Below, in pieces: positions 1 through 11,828 of a DNA stretch of 64,000 nucleotides. Position numbers and translations under genes: made by a program. Origin of the DNA: Phreatobacter sp. (GTDB taxonomy: Bacteria > Pseudomonadota > Alphaproteobacteria > Rhizobiales > Phreatobacteraceae); assembly GCF_016793595.1 (NCBI RefSeq), contig NZ_JAEULY010000009.1, forward strand, positions 470,780-534,779, in the 5' to 3' direction. The notes below the pieces were generated by a model. That model worked only from the letters and a program-made list of their open reading frames with translations. It made no database searches and had not been told where the DNA came from. Positions within the stretch are counted from its first letter, which is position 1; each line of letters opens with the position of its first letter.

Positions 1-254
1 TCGTCCATGCCATCCAGCACCGCTCGACCTGGACGGTCGGCGACTACATCTATCTGCAGGACCTGTTCGTCGATCCCGCGACGCGCGGCACCGGCGCGGG
101 CCGCGTGCTGATCGAGCGGGTCTATGCGCTGGCGAAGGAGCGCGGCGCGAGCCGGGTCCACTGGCTGACCCACGAGACCAACCACACCGCCATGCTGCTC
201 TACGACCGCATCGCCGACAATGGCGGCTTCATCCAGTACCGCAAGCTGCTCTAG
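1..254 (+). CDS. GNAT family N-acetyltransferase (C-terminal part, cut by window edge)
   Basis: The reading frame opens upstream of the window and the last 84 codons are visible, starting at base 3. The segment YLQDLFVDPATRGTGAGRVL is the GNAT acetyl-CoA pyrophosphate-binding loop (R-G-x-G-x-G/A pattern), followed by the helix LIERVYALAKERGASRVHW and a final NHTAMLLYDRIA strand-helix typical of the fold's C-terminus. GNAT enzymes move an acetyl group from acetyl-CoA to an amine; the substrate cannot be read. Its TAG stop (252-254) overlaps the TAG stop of the convergent channel gene (251-253) in a shared CTAG, so there is no intergenic space. Confidence 0.8.
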   Translation, partial: VHAIQHRSTWTVGDYIYLQDLFVDPATRGTGAGRVLIERVYALAKERGASRVHWLTHETNHTAMLLYDRIADNGGFIQYRKLL

Positions 255-1423
255 CCGCCGGTGGCGGTGCCGGCCTCCGGCCCGTCGGGGATCGTCACCG
301 CCGCGCGCAGGATCGGCCCGACATGCGGGCGGGCATTGACGATCGTCTGCAGGTCATCGACATCGAGCGTCAGCACCTTGACCCACGCGCAGGCGCGCGC
401 GGTCTGGTGCAGGCTCGACCGGTCGAGGACGGCGGCCTCGCCGAAGCACTCGCCGGCGTAGAGCCGCCGCGATCCGTCCGGCAGATCGACCTCCACCTCG
501 CCCTCGGCGACCACGAACATCGACCGGGCGCGTTCGCCGGAACGGCAGATCAGTTCGCCCGGCTCGTAGGTCGCGCTTTTCAGCACGCGCATGACATCGG
601 CGACCGACGCCGCGTCGAGGCCGGCGAACAGCGGCACGTTGGACACCATGCTCCACGAAATCACGAAGTCGCGCCGCTGGATCTCGCGCGCGAAGGCGGT
701 CGCGATGATGCCGACCGGCAGCGCGAGCATGGCTATGCCGAGGACCGCCGTGAACCCGGCAATCACCTTGCCGGCGGGTGTCACCGGATAGACGTCGCCA
801 TAGCCGACCGTGGTCAGCGTGATGACCGCCCACCACAGCGCATCGGGGATGGTGCCGAACTTGTCGGGCTGTGCGTCCTGCTCGGCGATGCGCATCGTCG
901 CCGCCGCCATGATCATCGCGCCTGTGAAGATCAGCAGCGAGGCGCCAAGCGCGCGCCGCTCGCTCCAGACCGCGTCCACGAGGCTGGTGAAGCCGGGCGA
1001 ATAGCGGGCCAGCTTGAAGAAGCGCAGCAGCCGGAGCAGCAGCAGGAACCGCAGGTCGCTATCGACCACGAAACTGGCATAGAACGGCAGGATCGCGATC
1101 AGGTCGATGAGCATGGCCGGCGACAGCGCCGCCTTGAGCCTCGCCCGCGCCGGCGACAGGGCGCGCAGGGCCGGATGGTCGACGGCCGTCCACAGCCTTG
1201 CCGCATATTCCACCGTGAACACGGCGATCGACAGGACTTCGAGCAGGACGAAGCCGATCCGGTAACGTTCGGCGATCGACGGCACCGATTCCAGCACGAC
1301 TGCCGCGACATTGACCAGGACGAGGCCGATCAGGACGCCGTGGACGACATCCGCCGCGCCCGTGCCGACCATGCCCTTGTCGAGCAGATCATGGGTCCGC
1401 TGACGCAAGGCTGCGGCGTTCAT
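251..1423 (-). CDS. MloK1-like six-helix potassium channel with cyclic-nucleotide-binding-like domain
   Basis: 390 residues from the start chosen at ATG 1423 (MNAAALRQR). Six hydrophobic helices form a voltage-sensor-like S1-S4 and a pore; the potassium selectivity filter TTVGYGD lies at about residues 204-210. The C-terminal third is a cNMP-binding beta-roll with GECFGEAAVLDRSSLHQTA. The layout matches the Mesorhizobium channel MloK1. In canonical phosphate-binding cassettes an Arg follows FGE by nine residues; here that position is Leu (about residue 338), so nucleotide binding may be lost or altered. It lies 93 bases downstream of alaS on the same strand, separated by a strong inverted repeat. 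An in-frame extension to 1504 exists but is basic and low-complexity. Confidence 0.85.
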   Translation of the reverse strand: MNAAALRQRTHDLLDKGMVGTGAADVVHGVLIGLVLVNVAAVVLESVPSIAERYRIGFVLLEVLSIAVFTVEYAARLWTAVDHPALRALSPARARLKAALSPAMLIDLIAILPFYASFVVDSDLRFLLLLRLLRFFKLARYSPGFTSLVDAVWSERRALGASLLIFTGAMIMAAATMRIAEQDAQPDKFGTIPDALWWAVITLTTVGYGDVYPVTPAGKVIAGFTAVLGIAMLALPVGIIATAFAREIQRRDFVISWSMVSNVPLFAGLDAASVADVMRVLKSATYEPGELICRSGERARSMFVVAEGEVEVDLPDGSRRLYAGECFGEAAVLDRSSLHQTARACAWVKVLTLDVDDLQTIVNARPHVGPILRAAVTIPDGPEAGTATGG

Positions 1424-1463
1424 GGCCCCTCCGGTGCTGGCCCGGCGGCGCTGGCGCCATGGC

Positions 1464-1500
1464 CGGGCGGGAGAACGGTGCCTAACGGCACTCCCGCCCG
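1464..1500 (-). terminator. Inverted repeat between alaS and the channel gene; possible terminator without U-tract
   Basis: Arms CGGGCGGGAG (1464-1473) and CTCCCGCCCG (1491-1500) are perfect 10-bp complements around a 17-base loop. The hairpin lies just past the alaS stop and upstream of the channel start. No T-run follows on the minus strand, so it may be a processing or stability structure rather than an intrinsic terminator. Confidence 0.45.
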
Positions 1501-1516
1501 TCAACCGTGATCTGGC

Positions 1517-4174
<2,658 letters not shown>

Positions 4175-4387
4175 GGGTCCGAAACTGGTGTTGCGGCGAG
4201 CTCATAACAACAAGGAGCCGCCTGAAATCTGGCCGGCGGCTGTTCTAGAGCATTTCTCCCACGATAGGGAACCGGATTCGACGGCGCGCCGGCCAACGGA
4301 ACAGGGCCGGGCATGGCCCGACCCCGATGAAACTCCCGATGACATCTTGGCGCGTGCTCCCTGCCGGGGCCCAAGCGCCGGTCGCGC

Positions 4388-5467
<1,080 letters not shown>

Positions 5468-5549
5468 GCTGTCGCTCCTCAATGCTTGCAAGGGCCGTGA
5501 CGCCGATCCCCGGATAAATCCACCGTACACGTTTTGTTCTCGGCCGCAA

Positions 5550-5564
5550 GTTCTTTTTTTGTTC
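5550..5564. promoter_or_regulatory. LexA (SOS) box, GTTC-N7-GTTC
   Basis: GTTC at 5550-5553, seven T residues, GTTC at 5561-5564: an exact match to the alphaproteobacterial LexA operator GTTC-N7-GTTC. Its place 83 bases upstream of recA's ATG makes it the recA operator. It is also 207 bases upstream of the divergent STAND gene; control of that gene by LexA is possible but inferred. Confidence 0.85.
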
Positions 5565-5568
5565 TTGC
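5556..5568 (+). repeat. 13-bp direct repeat, left copy (possible island boundary)
   Basis: TTTTTGTTCTTGC, identical to 15538-15550. It overlaps the second half of the SOS box and marks the point where sequence character changes from the recA region to the accessory block. It could be a target-site duplication or attachment core; a chance match helped by the T-run is not excluded. Confidence 0.4.
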
Positions 5569-5630
5569 TGGGGTGATGCCGCTGTTGAAGGCCTAATTGT
5601 TATGGCGCCTCAGACGCCCCTGGGACCATC

Positions 5631-5705
5631 GCGGTGGGCAGGCTTAGCTTCATTGGCAGAATTTCACTTGAATGGCCGATACGGCAAAGACGCCCTGCCC
5701 ATCGC
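5631..5705. repeat. 12-bp inverted repeat upstream of the STAND gene
   Basis: Arms GCGGTGGGCAGG (5631-5642) and CCTGCCCATCGC (5694-5705) pair over 12 positions with one G-U, around a 51-base spacer. It ends 66 bases before the STAND start codon and could be an operator pair or a 5'-UTR structure. Confidence 0.45.
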
Positions 5706-5771
5706 TGACTGCTTCTAGTTGTTTCGCTATATGCTGGAAATTCCGAATCGGATGCGAGCGGGGCTCGTTGG

Positions 5772-8700
5772 ATGAGTACGCGCACGGCTGTAGTCGGCGA
5801 CAAGAGCGGGGAAGCGCTCGATGCCCTTCAGGGCTACGTTTACCAACTGTTTCAAAGCGCAGCAGCATGGGTCGAACTCAATGACGACGGACTGTTGCTT
5901 CTGGAAGTTGCAGAGGACTTTGCAGTTGTTGCCGAGAACGCGATTAATGCGGTCCAGGTAAAGAGCACTGTAGCGAACATTACCCTGAACTCCCCGGGGG
6001 TCATCGCTGCGATCAATTCTCAAATCCAGCTCGCCCGAAGCAATCCCGGTCAGACTGTTTCACTGCGGTATCTGACAACCAGCTTGATTGGCAGCGAGAG
6101 GGCCAACGCCGATAGAGTTGAAGGCGAGCCGGCGCTCCTAGCGTGGCGCAAAATAGCCAAAGCTGGCGATACGACTCCACTGCGGCTGATCTTGAATAAA
6201 TCTGCGATTTCCGACGCATCAAAAGAATACATTTCCACACTTGATGATGACCAATTTCGCTCGAAATTACTCAAGCAGATTCATTTTGACTGTGGCGCAT
6301 CATCAGTCGAAATTGTGCGCAAATGGTTTCGATCGCGATTGCATAAGCTCATACAGAGAGAAGGCGGGACCATCGATCAGTTGAATAATTGCGAGAGCAC
6401 GATACTCCATAGACTTTTGCTGTCTTGTGCAGGAAAGGAAGAACGCGCGGTTACAAAAGTCGATTTGCTGGAACTCGTTCAAAGGTCGACACGCGTCCAA
6501 ATTAGCCAAGCACACCTTGATGCGAGGCTTCTAAACTCACTTATGAAAGCGACGGTGCCCTCTGGTTTGACCGTTCAGCCAGAGATCAGTAGCGCAATTT
6601 TGCCGCTGCCCGAGCTCCCGCAAACTAGATTGGCCCGAGACGCTCTACGGAACGAAGGGTTCGCTTCGGTCGCGCGGTCAGGCTTACTCTGGCTAAATGG
6701 CGGTACCGGGCAAGGGAAGACAATGCTCGCGCGGCTCGTGGCCAATCACTGTGGCGGTCGCTGGGGCAGCGTCAACTTAAGAGGCGCGTCAGCGACGCAC
6801 GTGTCTCTAATGCTATTGAACGTGTCAGATGCCCTGCCCTTATCGGGCTTCAACGGCCTAATTGTCGATGACCTAGAATACGCGGCGGACGCAGCGGTCG
6901 CTGACGCTTTTCAGAACCTCATGGAGTCAGCCAACCAATCCGACGTCCCAGTTTTAATAACTTCGTCTAGCGGCATTCCCTCCAAATTGATGTTCGCGAT
7001 CGGCGTTGATGACCAAATCTGTCTGAAGGCGAACGACTTCTCTGAAGATGAAATCGGCGCGCTGATTGAACTGTTAGGTGGAAATCCCGCGCATTGGCGT
7101 CGCTATGTCTATCTGTCTTCGGGAGGTGGCCATCCGCAGCTAGCTCAGGCTCTCGTACAGAACCTGCGTCAGCGCAACTGGCCCTTGTCGGAAATGGACG
7201 CGCTGCCAGCGATTTTTGGAGATAATCCTGCGATCGCTGATGTAAGGCGGGAAACGCGAATTCGGTTGCTTCGGGAACTTCCGGAGGACGCACTCATACT
7301 TCTGCAACGTCTGTCTCTTCATACAGGACGGTTCAAACGAAAAATGGCACTCGAACTGGGACGACATGGTCCCGCGATCGCGAACGCCGGATTTCTGCTC
7401 GATGAGCTGGTCGGTCCTTGGATAGATCAACCTGACGCCGAACACTACCAAACGTCTCCCCTCCTGTCGGGCCTAGCCATCCAAACCCTAAGTAAAACCG
7501 AGCAAACATCCATCCATAAGACCATCGCTGACTTGCTCACCAGCGGGCCGTCCCTCGATGCTGCGGAAATGAATTCAGCCCTGCTCTCGGCGATGGCATC
7601 TCAGAACGAGAGCGCTCTCCTCACGATCTGCACCGCAATCATTACCACCCCAACGGATGGCTTACGAATAATTAGTGAATACATTCATATACTTGGATAC
7701 ATGTCGGCCAGCGAACTTGAGTGGCCTGTTGATCCGCACCAGAAAGCGATGCTAAGGGCAGCGCAACTGATAACAACTGTTCAGACAAAAACGGGACCAA
7801 AAAGGATTCCCGATCTGTTAGCTGCTTTTCAGAGCGCAATCGCAGAAATCACAGACATTCGTTTTTCGTATAATTTGGAAACACTTATATACGTGAAACT
7901 TCTTGTCTCGGGCAAGTTAGTGCCAGATTTTCCCCGCCTTGTAGCACGTCTCTCTGACATCGCTAGCGCGGCGCGAACAGCTGCACCGCCCATAGATCGG
8001 GCAAGCCCGTTGTTTTCGGTGGGAGGCATTGACGTTTCCGGATTTACATTCCTAGTTCAGCTAGGCCACGTCGAGAAGATCGATGAGCTGTTGCCGATAT
8101 TCAAATTCGTCGATCAATCCTCTTCGGTATTACGGGCAGAATTACTGAGTCCCCTAAAGCGATCTGAGTTCGAAGCGGATATGTACGTCAGGTCAGCTTG
8201 GCTCTCCGAGGACCGCCTTCGCACAACAGATTGGAATAGGCACGCGAGCACTTTTGCTGAACTTGAGGAAATTTCTGCAAAGTGGGAAACCAAGGACATC
8301 GCCGTCTCTTGCTGCAAGCTTCGCGCGATAATACTCGATGAGTACGCTCAGAAGCCGGAGGCGGCACTAGAAGTACTCGAAGATGGGTTTCAACGATATG
8401 GCCTGACAAATTCTGAGATCGTCAGAGCCAAAGCCAAGGTTCTACATCGTGCTGGCGACCATTCAGGTAGCCTTGATTTGTCTAGAAAGCTAATTGACCA
8501 AAACCTAATCAGCAATCCTGTCGAGCGCGCCTTCTTAGGGCGCGATGCGGCGATCAGCGCGGAACGCAACAAGGATTACGCCGCCGCACGGCGCTATTAC
8601 CTCTACGCGCGGGACGCCTCCCGGGAAGCGGCGATAGAAAGTATGAGGCCGATGGAAGTTGGCTTGCTAGCGGATGCGGCACTTGCATCCTGGCACTTGG

Positions 8701-9845
8701 AGGATCGCAAAGGATGCCTTCAGGATTATGCCAAGCTTCTGGATGAACTGGCTGGCCTGGACCCGTCTTCCTCCCTTCGGGCGGCTCATGTTCGCGCCGT
8801 TTCGCAACACGTAATACTTTGGATGGATCAACACGCCTCGGGAGAGGTGCGAAGTCTGCCAAACGGCGAGCCTCCACAAATTTATCCCGGATGCATTAGT
8901 AATCCCGAGCCTCATCCCGACATCAAGAGCTGGCCGGTCGTTCCGCTTGAGTTGGCCTGGCATATGTTGGCCGGAGTTGAATGTATGGCCGGTGTCGACG
9001 CCGGCATCACGACGGACCTGGACAAGCACCTCCCTAAGGGACCGATCCTTGAGGGGCAGATGATTCTGAGTCGTGGGCGTACTGCTAGGGCGCTTTTCAA
9101 CTTGGATTGGCCCGAGTTGGTTAAAGTGGTGCGCTCCGCCGTCGATCAGCTAGCGTACATCAATGCAAAAGGTGGCCCCGAGAAGGTTTTGAAGCTTCCT
9201 AATGTGACTTACGCAATATTCCCCAGAGCGCTCACAAAAGAAATTGAGACTTACGGATCATTGGCTAAAAGTCATGCACTTTTATTTGCGATCCTAAGTG
9301 TAGCGCGAGACGATATTAGTTCTCTGTGCAAAGTCATTGAATCAAAGAATGGTAATGATGTAGTTTTTACTATAGACCCAGAGATTGAAAGCCTAATGAC
9401 AGATTCTGAATCGGCCGGTTATCGGCCAACATTATTGGGTATGCTAAAGCAACAGCGGCACCGCATTGTTGACGATGACCTGCTCGATCCGCACACAATC
9501 GTTTACTTAATGTATACGGCAATCGAACTCGCGACTACACTTGATCAAATGAAAACTGTGAGCGAGGTGCTAGAGCCTTGGTATCGAGAAAAGTGTTGTG
9601 ATTTTATTTCCTCCCAGCGTTTTCGATTGGTAGCGCCTAACTTACACGTTCCTGTAATAGAAAAAACGTTTGCAAGATCGAACTCCTATCAACCTGCCGG
9701 CTTCATAGAACTGGTTCTTGCAACGCTCCCAGCTACCAATATTCGAGGACAAACCACCGCGGTTTCGTTTTTGCAGGAGACGCGATCGGCGCTGCTGAAG
9801 CGCTCTCTATCCGCTATCGTCGACCCGCAGGTTCCTCCCAACTAG
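5772..9845 (+). CDS. STAND NTPase with Cap4/DUF4297-like nuclease N-terminus, Avs-like antiviral candidate
   Basis: 1357 residues. Residues about 15-65 carry GYVYQ, an acidic pair in LLEVAEDF (E45, E48-D49) and QVK (62-64), the PD-(D/E)xK arrangement of the Cap4/DUF4297 double-strand DNA endonuclease family. A P-loop NTPase follows: Walker A GGTGQGKT (310-317) and Walker B LIVDDLE (363-369). The remaining ~900 residues are helical and repeat-like, resembling a TPR-type sensor. Nuclease, STAND ATPase and C-terminal repeats in this order define the Avs (antiviral STAND) architecture, in which a phage protein is sensed and the effector nuclease is unleashed. Codons such as ATA and TTA are frequent and the gene is visibly AT-richer than its neighbours, suggesting transfer. 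No clear Shine-Dalgarno precedes ATG 5772. Family assignment is by motif; antiviral function is inferred. Confidence 0.75.
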   Translation: MSTRTAVVGDKSGEALDALQGYVYQLFQSAAAWVELNDDGLLLLEVAEDFAVVAENAINAVQVKSTVANITLNSPGVIAAINSQIQLARSNPGQTVSLRYLTTSLIGSERANADRVEGEPALLAWRKIAKAGDTTPLRLILNKSAISDASKEYISTLDDDQFRSKLLKQIHFDCGASSVEIVRKWFRSRLHKLIQREGGTIDQLNNCESTILHRLLLSCAGKEERAVTKVDLLELVQRSTRVQISQAHLDARLLNSLMKATVPSGLTVQPEISSAILPLPELPQTRLARDALRNEGFASVARSGLLWLNGGTGQGKTMLARLVANHCGGRWGSVNLRGASATHVSLMLLNVSDALPLSGFNGLIVDDLEYAADAAVADAFQNLMESANQSDVPVLITSSSGIPSKLMFAIGVDDQICLKANDFSEDEIGALIELLGGNPAHWRRYVYLSSGGGHPQLAQALVQNLRQRNWPLSEMDALPAIFGDNPAIADVRRETRIRLLRELPEDALILLQRLSLHTGRFKRKMALELGRHGPAIANAGFLLDELVGPWIDQPDAEHYQTSPLLSGLAIQTLSKTEQTSIHKTIADLLTSGPSLDAAEMNSALLSAMASQNESALLTICTAIITTPTDGLRIISEYIHILGYMSASELEWPVDPHQKAMLRAAQLITTVQTKTGPKRIPDLLAAFQSAIAEITDIRFSYNLETLIYVKLLVSGKLVPDFPRLVARLSDIASAARTAAPPIDRASPLFSVGGIDVSGFTFLVQLGHVEKIDELLPIFKFVDQSSSVLRAELLSPLKRSEFEADMYVRSAWLSEDRLRTTDWNRHASTFAELEEISAKWETKDIAVSCCKLRAIILDEYAQKPEAALEVLEDGFQRYGLTNSEIVRAKAKVLHRAGDHSGSLDLSRKLIDQNLISNPVERAFLGRDAAISAERNKDYAAARRYYLYARDASREAAIESMRPMEVGLLADAALASWHLEDRKGCLQDYAKLLDELAGLDPSSSLRAAHVRAVSQHVILWMDQHASGEVRSLPNGEPPQIYPGCISNPEPHPDIKSWPVVPLELAWHMLAGVECMAGVDAGITTDLDKHLPKGPILEGQMILSRGRTARALFNLDWPELVKVVRSAVDQLAYINAKGGPEKVLKLPNVTYAIFPRALTKEIETYGSLAKSHALLFAILSVARDDISSLCKVIESKNGNDVVFTIDPEIESLMTDSESAGYRPTLLGMLKQQRHRIVDDDLLDPHTIVYLMYTAIELATTLDQMKTVSEVLEPWYREKCCDFISSQRFRLVAPNLHVPVIEKTFARSNSYQPAGFIELVLATLPATNIRGQTTAVSFLQETRSALLKRSLSAIVDPQVPPN

Positions 9846-9882
9846 CTGCACTCGTGAATCTCGATCCTGCTGCTCCGCTCGT

Positions 9883-10240
9883 TCATGCGTTCAAGTGAAA
9901 GTTGATATTCCCTCTGTCGCTGGCGGTTCGAGTACGCACTAGCGCGACTTTTGCAAGCTGTGGGTGAAGTCGGCAAACGCCATCATCGCGAACAATGAAA
10001 TCCCCAGGATGTAGCGGCTCGCGCTTGAGGAAGCCGATGATCTCGCGATCGACGTCCGCGCGATACGGCTCCATCGCGTCGAACCGAACGGCGTCGCGCC
10101 AGGCGATGCCTCATGCATGATACCTCGGGTCGGATCGTACCCTTCCCTCACCGCCTGAATATGAACTTGGCTTTGGAGCACGGTGTAGGCGTAGTTGAGC
10201 AGCGCCTGTACCGGGTGACCTGCGCAGCGGTCAGCCGTTA
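9883..10240 (-). pseudogene. cas1: Remnant of a cas1 gene (C-terminal part, frameshifted, 5'-truncated)
   Basis: Read on the minus strand, one frame gives HPVQALLNYAYTVLQSQV then GYDPTRGIMHE, the Cas1 core containing the catalytic His. About ten bases later (10110-10104) the reading continues in another frame as AWRDAVRFDAMEPYRADVD then GDFIVRDDGVCRLHPQLAK, the conserved segment with the catalytic Asp, ending at the stop 9883. The N-terminal half of Cas1 is missing upstream of about 10240. One frameshift plus truncation make it non-functional as read. Neither cas2, effector genes nor a CRISPR array is visible. The 5' limit is uncertain. Confidence 0.75.
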
Positions 10241-10268
10241 TGCAGTGACCACCCCTGCGCTTCATCGG

Positions 10269-11123
10269 ATGTTCGCCGATTTCAATCGTGGGAACGGCTA
10301 CGCGGAGGGCGTCAAACCCTTCAATTTCTTGCTGGCGCTGCAAATCGACGGCGTGGCCTGGTCGCCCAAACTTCCGCCGTTCCCTGGAGCGTCAGGGCGC
10401 TCTACGCGATTGAAATTGGTCGAGCGGCCAATTGCGCCCTATTCGCGAAATCCGCAGGACGCCGCTGCGAATTGTTTTGATCGCGTGACGGGCCAGCCCA
10501 TCGCTGCCCACAGATTGAAGACCTATCGCAGGGCCTTGGCGCAGTACCATTTGCGCCCGGAGATGAAATTCCGAAATGGCGATTACGTTGATCGCGGCTT
10601 CACGAAACGGCGGCACGTCAACGTGGTCGGAATTCGCTACATTGGCAAGGAGGCGAACAGGCTCGAAGAGCAGTATTTCATGGGCCTGCAACCTGACGCG
10701 CAGGTTGACTATGGCTTGGGGCGCGATGGCCTCGACGAACTGCTCACTGAAATTCGCGAAATCCTCGGCAAATTCGGGCAGCGCCGTGTAGCTGCCGAAC
10801 TAGGAATTTCGCGCGGCTGCGTCGGCAAGCTCTGCAAGGAGGATTTCGAGGCAATCACGCCGCGACTGCTGAAAGCAATCCAATCCGGCATCCCGAAATT
10901 GCGGAATGCCCAATTTGACGAAGCGCAGCGCGAATTTTCATTGAGGCAGATGATCAACTCCGAAATCGCCGAAATCGGTTTGACGGCCTGCGCGAAATGG
11001 CTGGAGGTTGATCCGTCGAACCTGCGAAAATTAGCGCAAGGCCTGCGCGGCCTCAGCGAAGACCACAAGCGAGCGGCCGAGCAGCGCTTTTGGGAACGGG
11101 CTCAGAAGGAATTCGGCGTCTAG
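10269..11123 (+). CDS. Uncharacterised protein with two helix-turn-helix-like segments
   Basis: 284 residues from ATG 10269; the frame is open back to 10113, but that part is antisense to the cas1 remnant. The N-terminal half contains KPFNFLLALQIDG, HRLKTYRRALAQYHLRPEMK and RRHVNVVGIRYIGKEANRLE, which look like a conserved but unnamed bacterial domain. The C-terminal half has two helix-turn-helix-like units: RRVAAELGISRGCVGKLC and ACAKWLEVDPSNLRKLAQG. This suggests DNA binding. Its 5' end abuts the 5'-truncated, divergent cas1 remnant, so the gene itself may have lost its start. Its TAG stop (11121-11123) overlaps the stop of the convergent XRE gene in a shared CTAG. Function unknown. Confidence 0.55.
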   Translation: MFADFNRGNGYAEGVKPFNFLLALQIDGVAWSPKLPPFPGASGRSTRLKLVERPIAPYSRNPQDAAANCFDRVTGQPIAAHRLKTYRRALAQYHLRPEMKFRNGDYVDRGFTKRRHVNVVGIRYIGKEANRLEEQYFMGLQPDAQVDYGLGRDGLDELLTEIREILGKFGQRRVAAELGISRGCVGKLCKEDFEAITPRLLKAIQSGIPKLRNAQFDEAQREFSLRQMINSEIAEIGLTACAKWLEVDPSNLRKLAQGLRGLSEDHKRAAEQRFWERAQKEFGV

Positions 11124-11383
11124 GCTTCTTTGGGTTTCCGCCCCCTTCGCAGTCCTTCGGACGGCTTCCTACCCGACGGCGTAACGAGCAACTGATCAAT
11201 CGAAATTTCGAGCACTTTCGCCAATCGATCGATCACGTCGATCGTCGGATTTTCGATGCCGCGCTCAATGCCGCTGACATAGGAGCGGTCCATGCCGGAG
11301 TCGTATGCGAGCCGTTCCTGCGAAATCCCCTTCGCCACGCGAATTCGGCGCAAATTCAAGCTCAGAGTCGTGCGGCCATCCAT
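11120..11383 (-). CDS. XRE-family helix-turn-helix regulator
   Basis: 87 residues. LRRIRVAKGISQERLAYDSG then MDRSYVSGIERGIENPTIDV is a textbook HTH_3 (Cro/C1) fold, followed by LAKVLEISIDQLLV. The tail is basic (GRKPSEGLRRGRKPKE). Such small regulators often control mobile or defence genes. ATG 11383 is taken as the start; TTG 11398 would add five residues. The stop (11120-11122) overlaps the stop of the convergent upstream ORF by CTAG. Its target is not visible. Confidence 0.85.
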   Translation of the reverse strand: MDGRTTLSLNLRRIRVAKGISQERLAYDSGMDRSYVSGIERGIENPTIDVIDRLAKVLEISIDQLLVTPSGRKPSEGLRRGRKPKEA

Positions 11384-11485
11384 GCCCCACGGGGCCAAAT
11401 TGACCGGCCATCAAACCACTGGCTAACGCCCACATATTTTGCTTGAATCATACCGTTCGACGAACTCGCAGGAGCGGCGCAGATC

Positions 11486-11809
11486 ATGGCGATCAGGATA
11501 TTGGGGCAGCTGATGGTCATAGCCGGGTGTCTCGGCGCCGCTGCATCCGTTGCCTATTGGTATTGGTTCTATCTGAACGTCTTGCAGGCACTGGGAGAAC
11601 GGGGCACGCCTCCGACAGAATGCCTGCTCGCGAGCAATGGCCCATGCAGCCTTATCGTGAATGCAGCGCGATTGATGGGACAGGCCCCGTATGAGCCGCA
11701 CTTCCTTTGGACTAGCATCGCTCTGTTCGTGTTCGGCATCTTAGTGATCGCCGTATCGCCAAGAGCCCGCGGTCGCCTCGCCTCACATCGGCGCGAACCG
11801 AATTTCTGA
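11486..11809 (+). CDS. Small two-helix membrane protein, unknown function
   Basis: 107 residues. Two hydrophobic helices are seen: LGQLMVIAGCLGAAASVAYW near the N-terminus and FLWTSIALFVFGILVIAVS near the C-terminus. The loop between them has two Cys (TECLLASNGPCS), which could form a disulfide if it faces the periplasm. The C-terminus is basic, consistent with a cytoplasmic end. It is followed after 19 bases by an exported protein gene, a likely two-gene operon. Not recognised as a named family. Confidence 0.6.
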   Translation: MAIRILGQLMVIAGCLGAAASVAYWYWFYLNVLQALGERGTPPTECLLASNGPCSLIVNAARLMGQAPYEPHFLWTSIALFVFGILVIAVSPRARGRLASHRREPNF

Positions 11810-11828
11810 TCGGGAGAAGGCTTCGGTC

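Larger units (their letters stand above)
5468..5771. other. Divergent intergenic region recA / STAND gene
   Basis: 304 bases between two divergent genes. It contains the SOS box (5550-5564), one copy of a 13-bp direct repeat (5556-5568) that recurs at 15538, and a long inverted repeat (5631-5642 with 5694-5705). No gene is evident. Left of about 5570 the composition resembles recA; right of it the sequence is AT-richer, consistent with an island edge. Confidence 0.6.

Noticed and set aside
1424..1504. N-terminal extension of the channel protein
   Set aside because: The added residues are Arg-rich and low-complexity and would read through the perfect inverted repeat; the ATG at 1423 gives a MloK1-like start.
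10113..10268. In-frame extension of the HTH-like ORF to an earlier ATG
   Set aside because: This part lies antisense over the recognisable cas1 remnant, and its translation shows no link to the conserved part that begins later.
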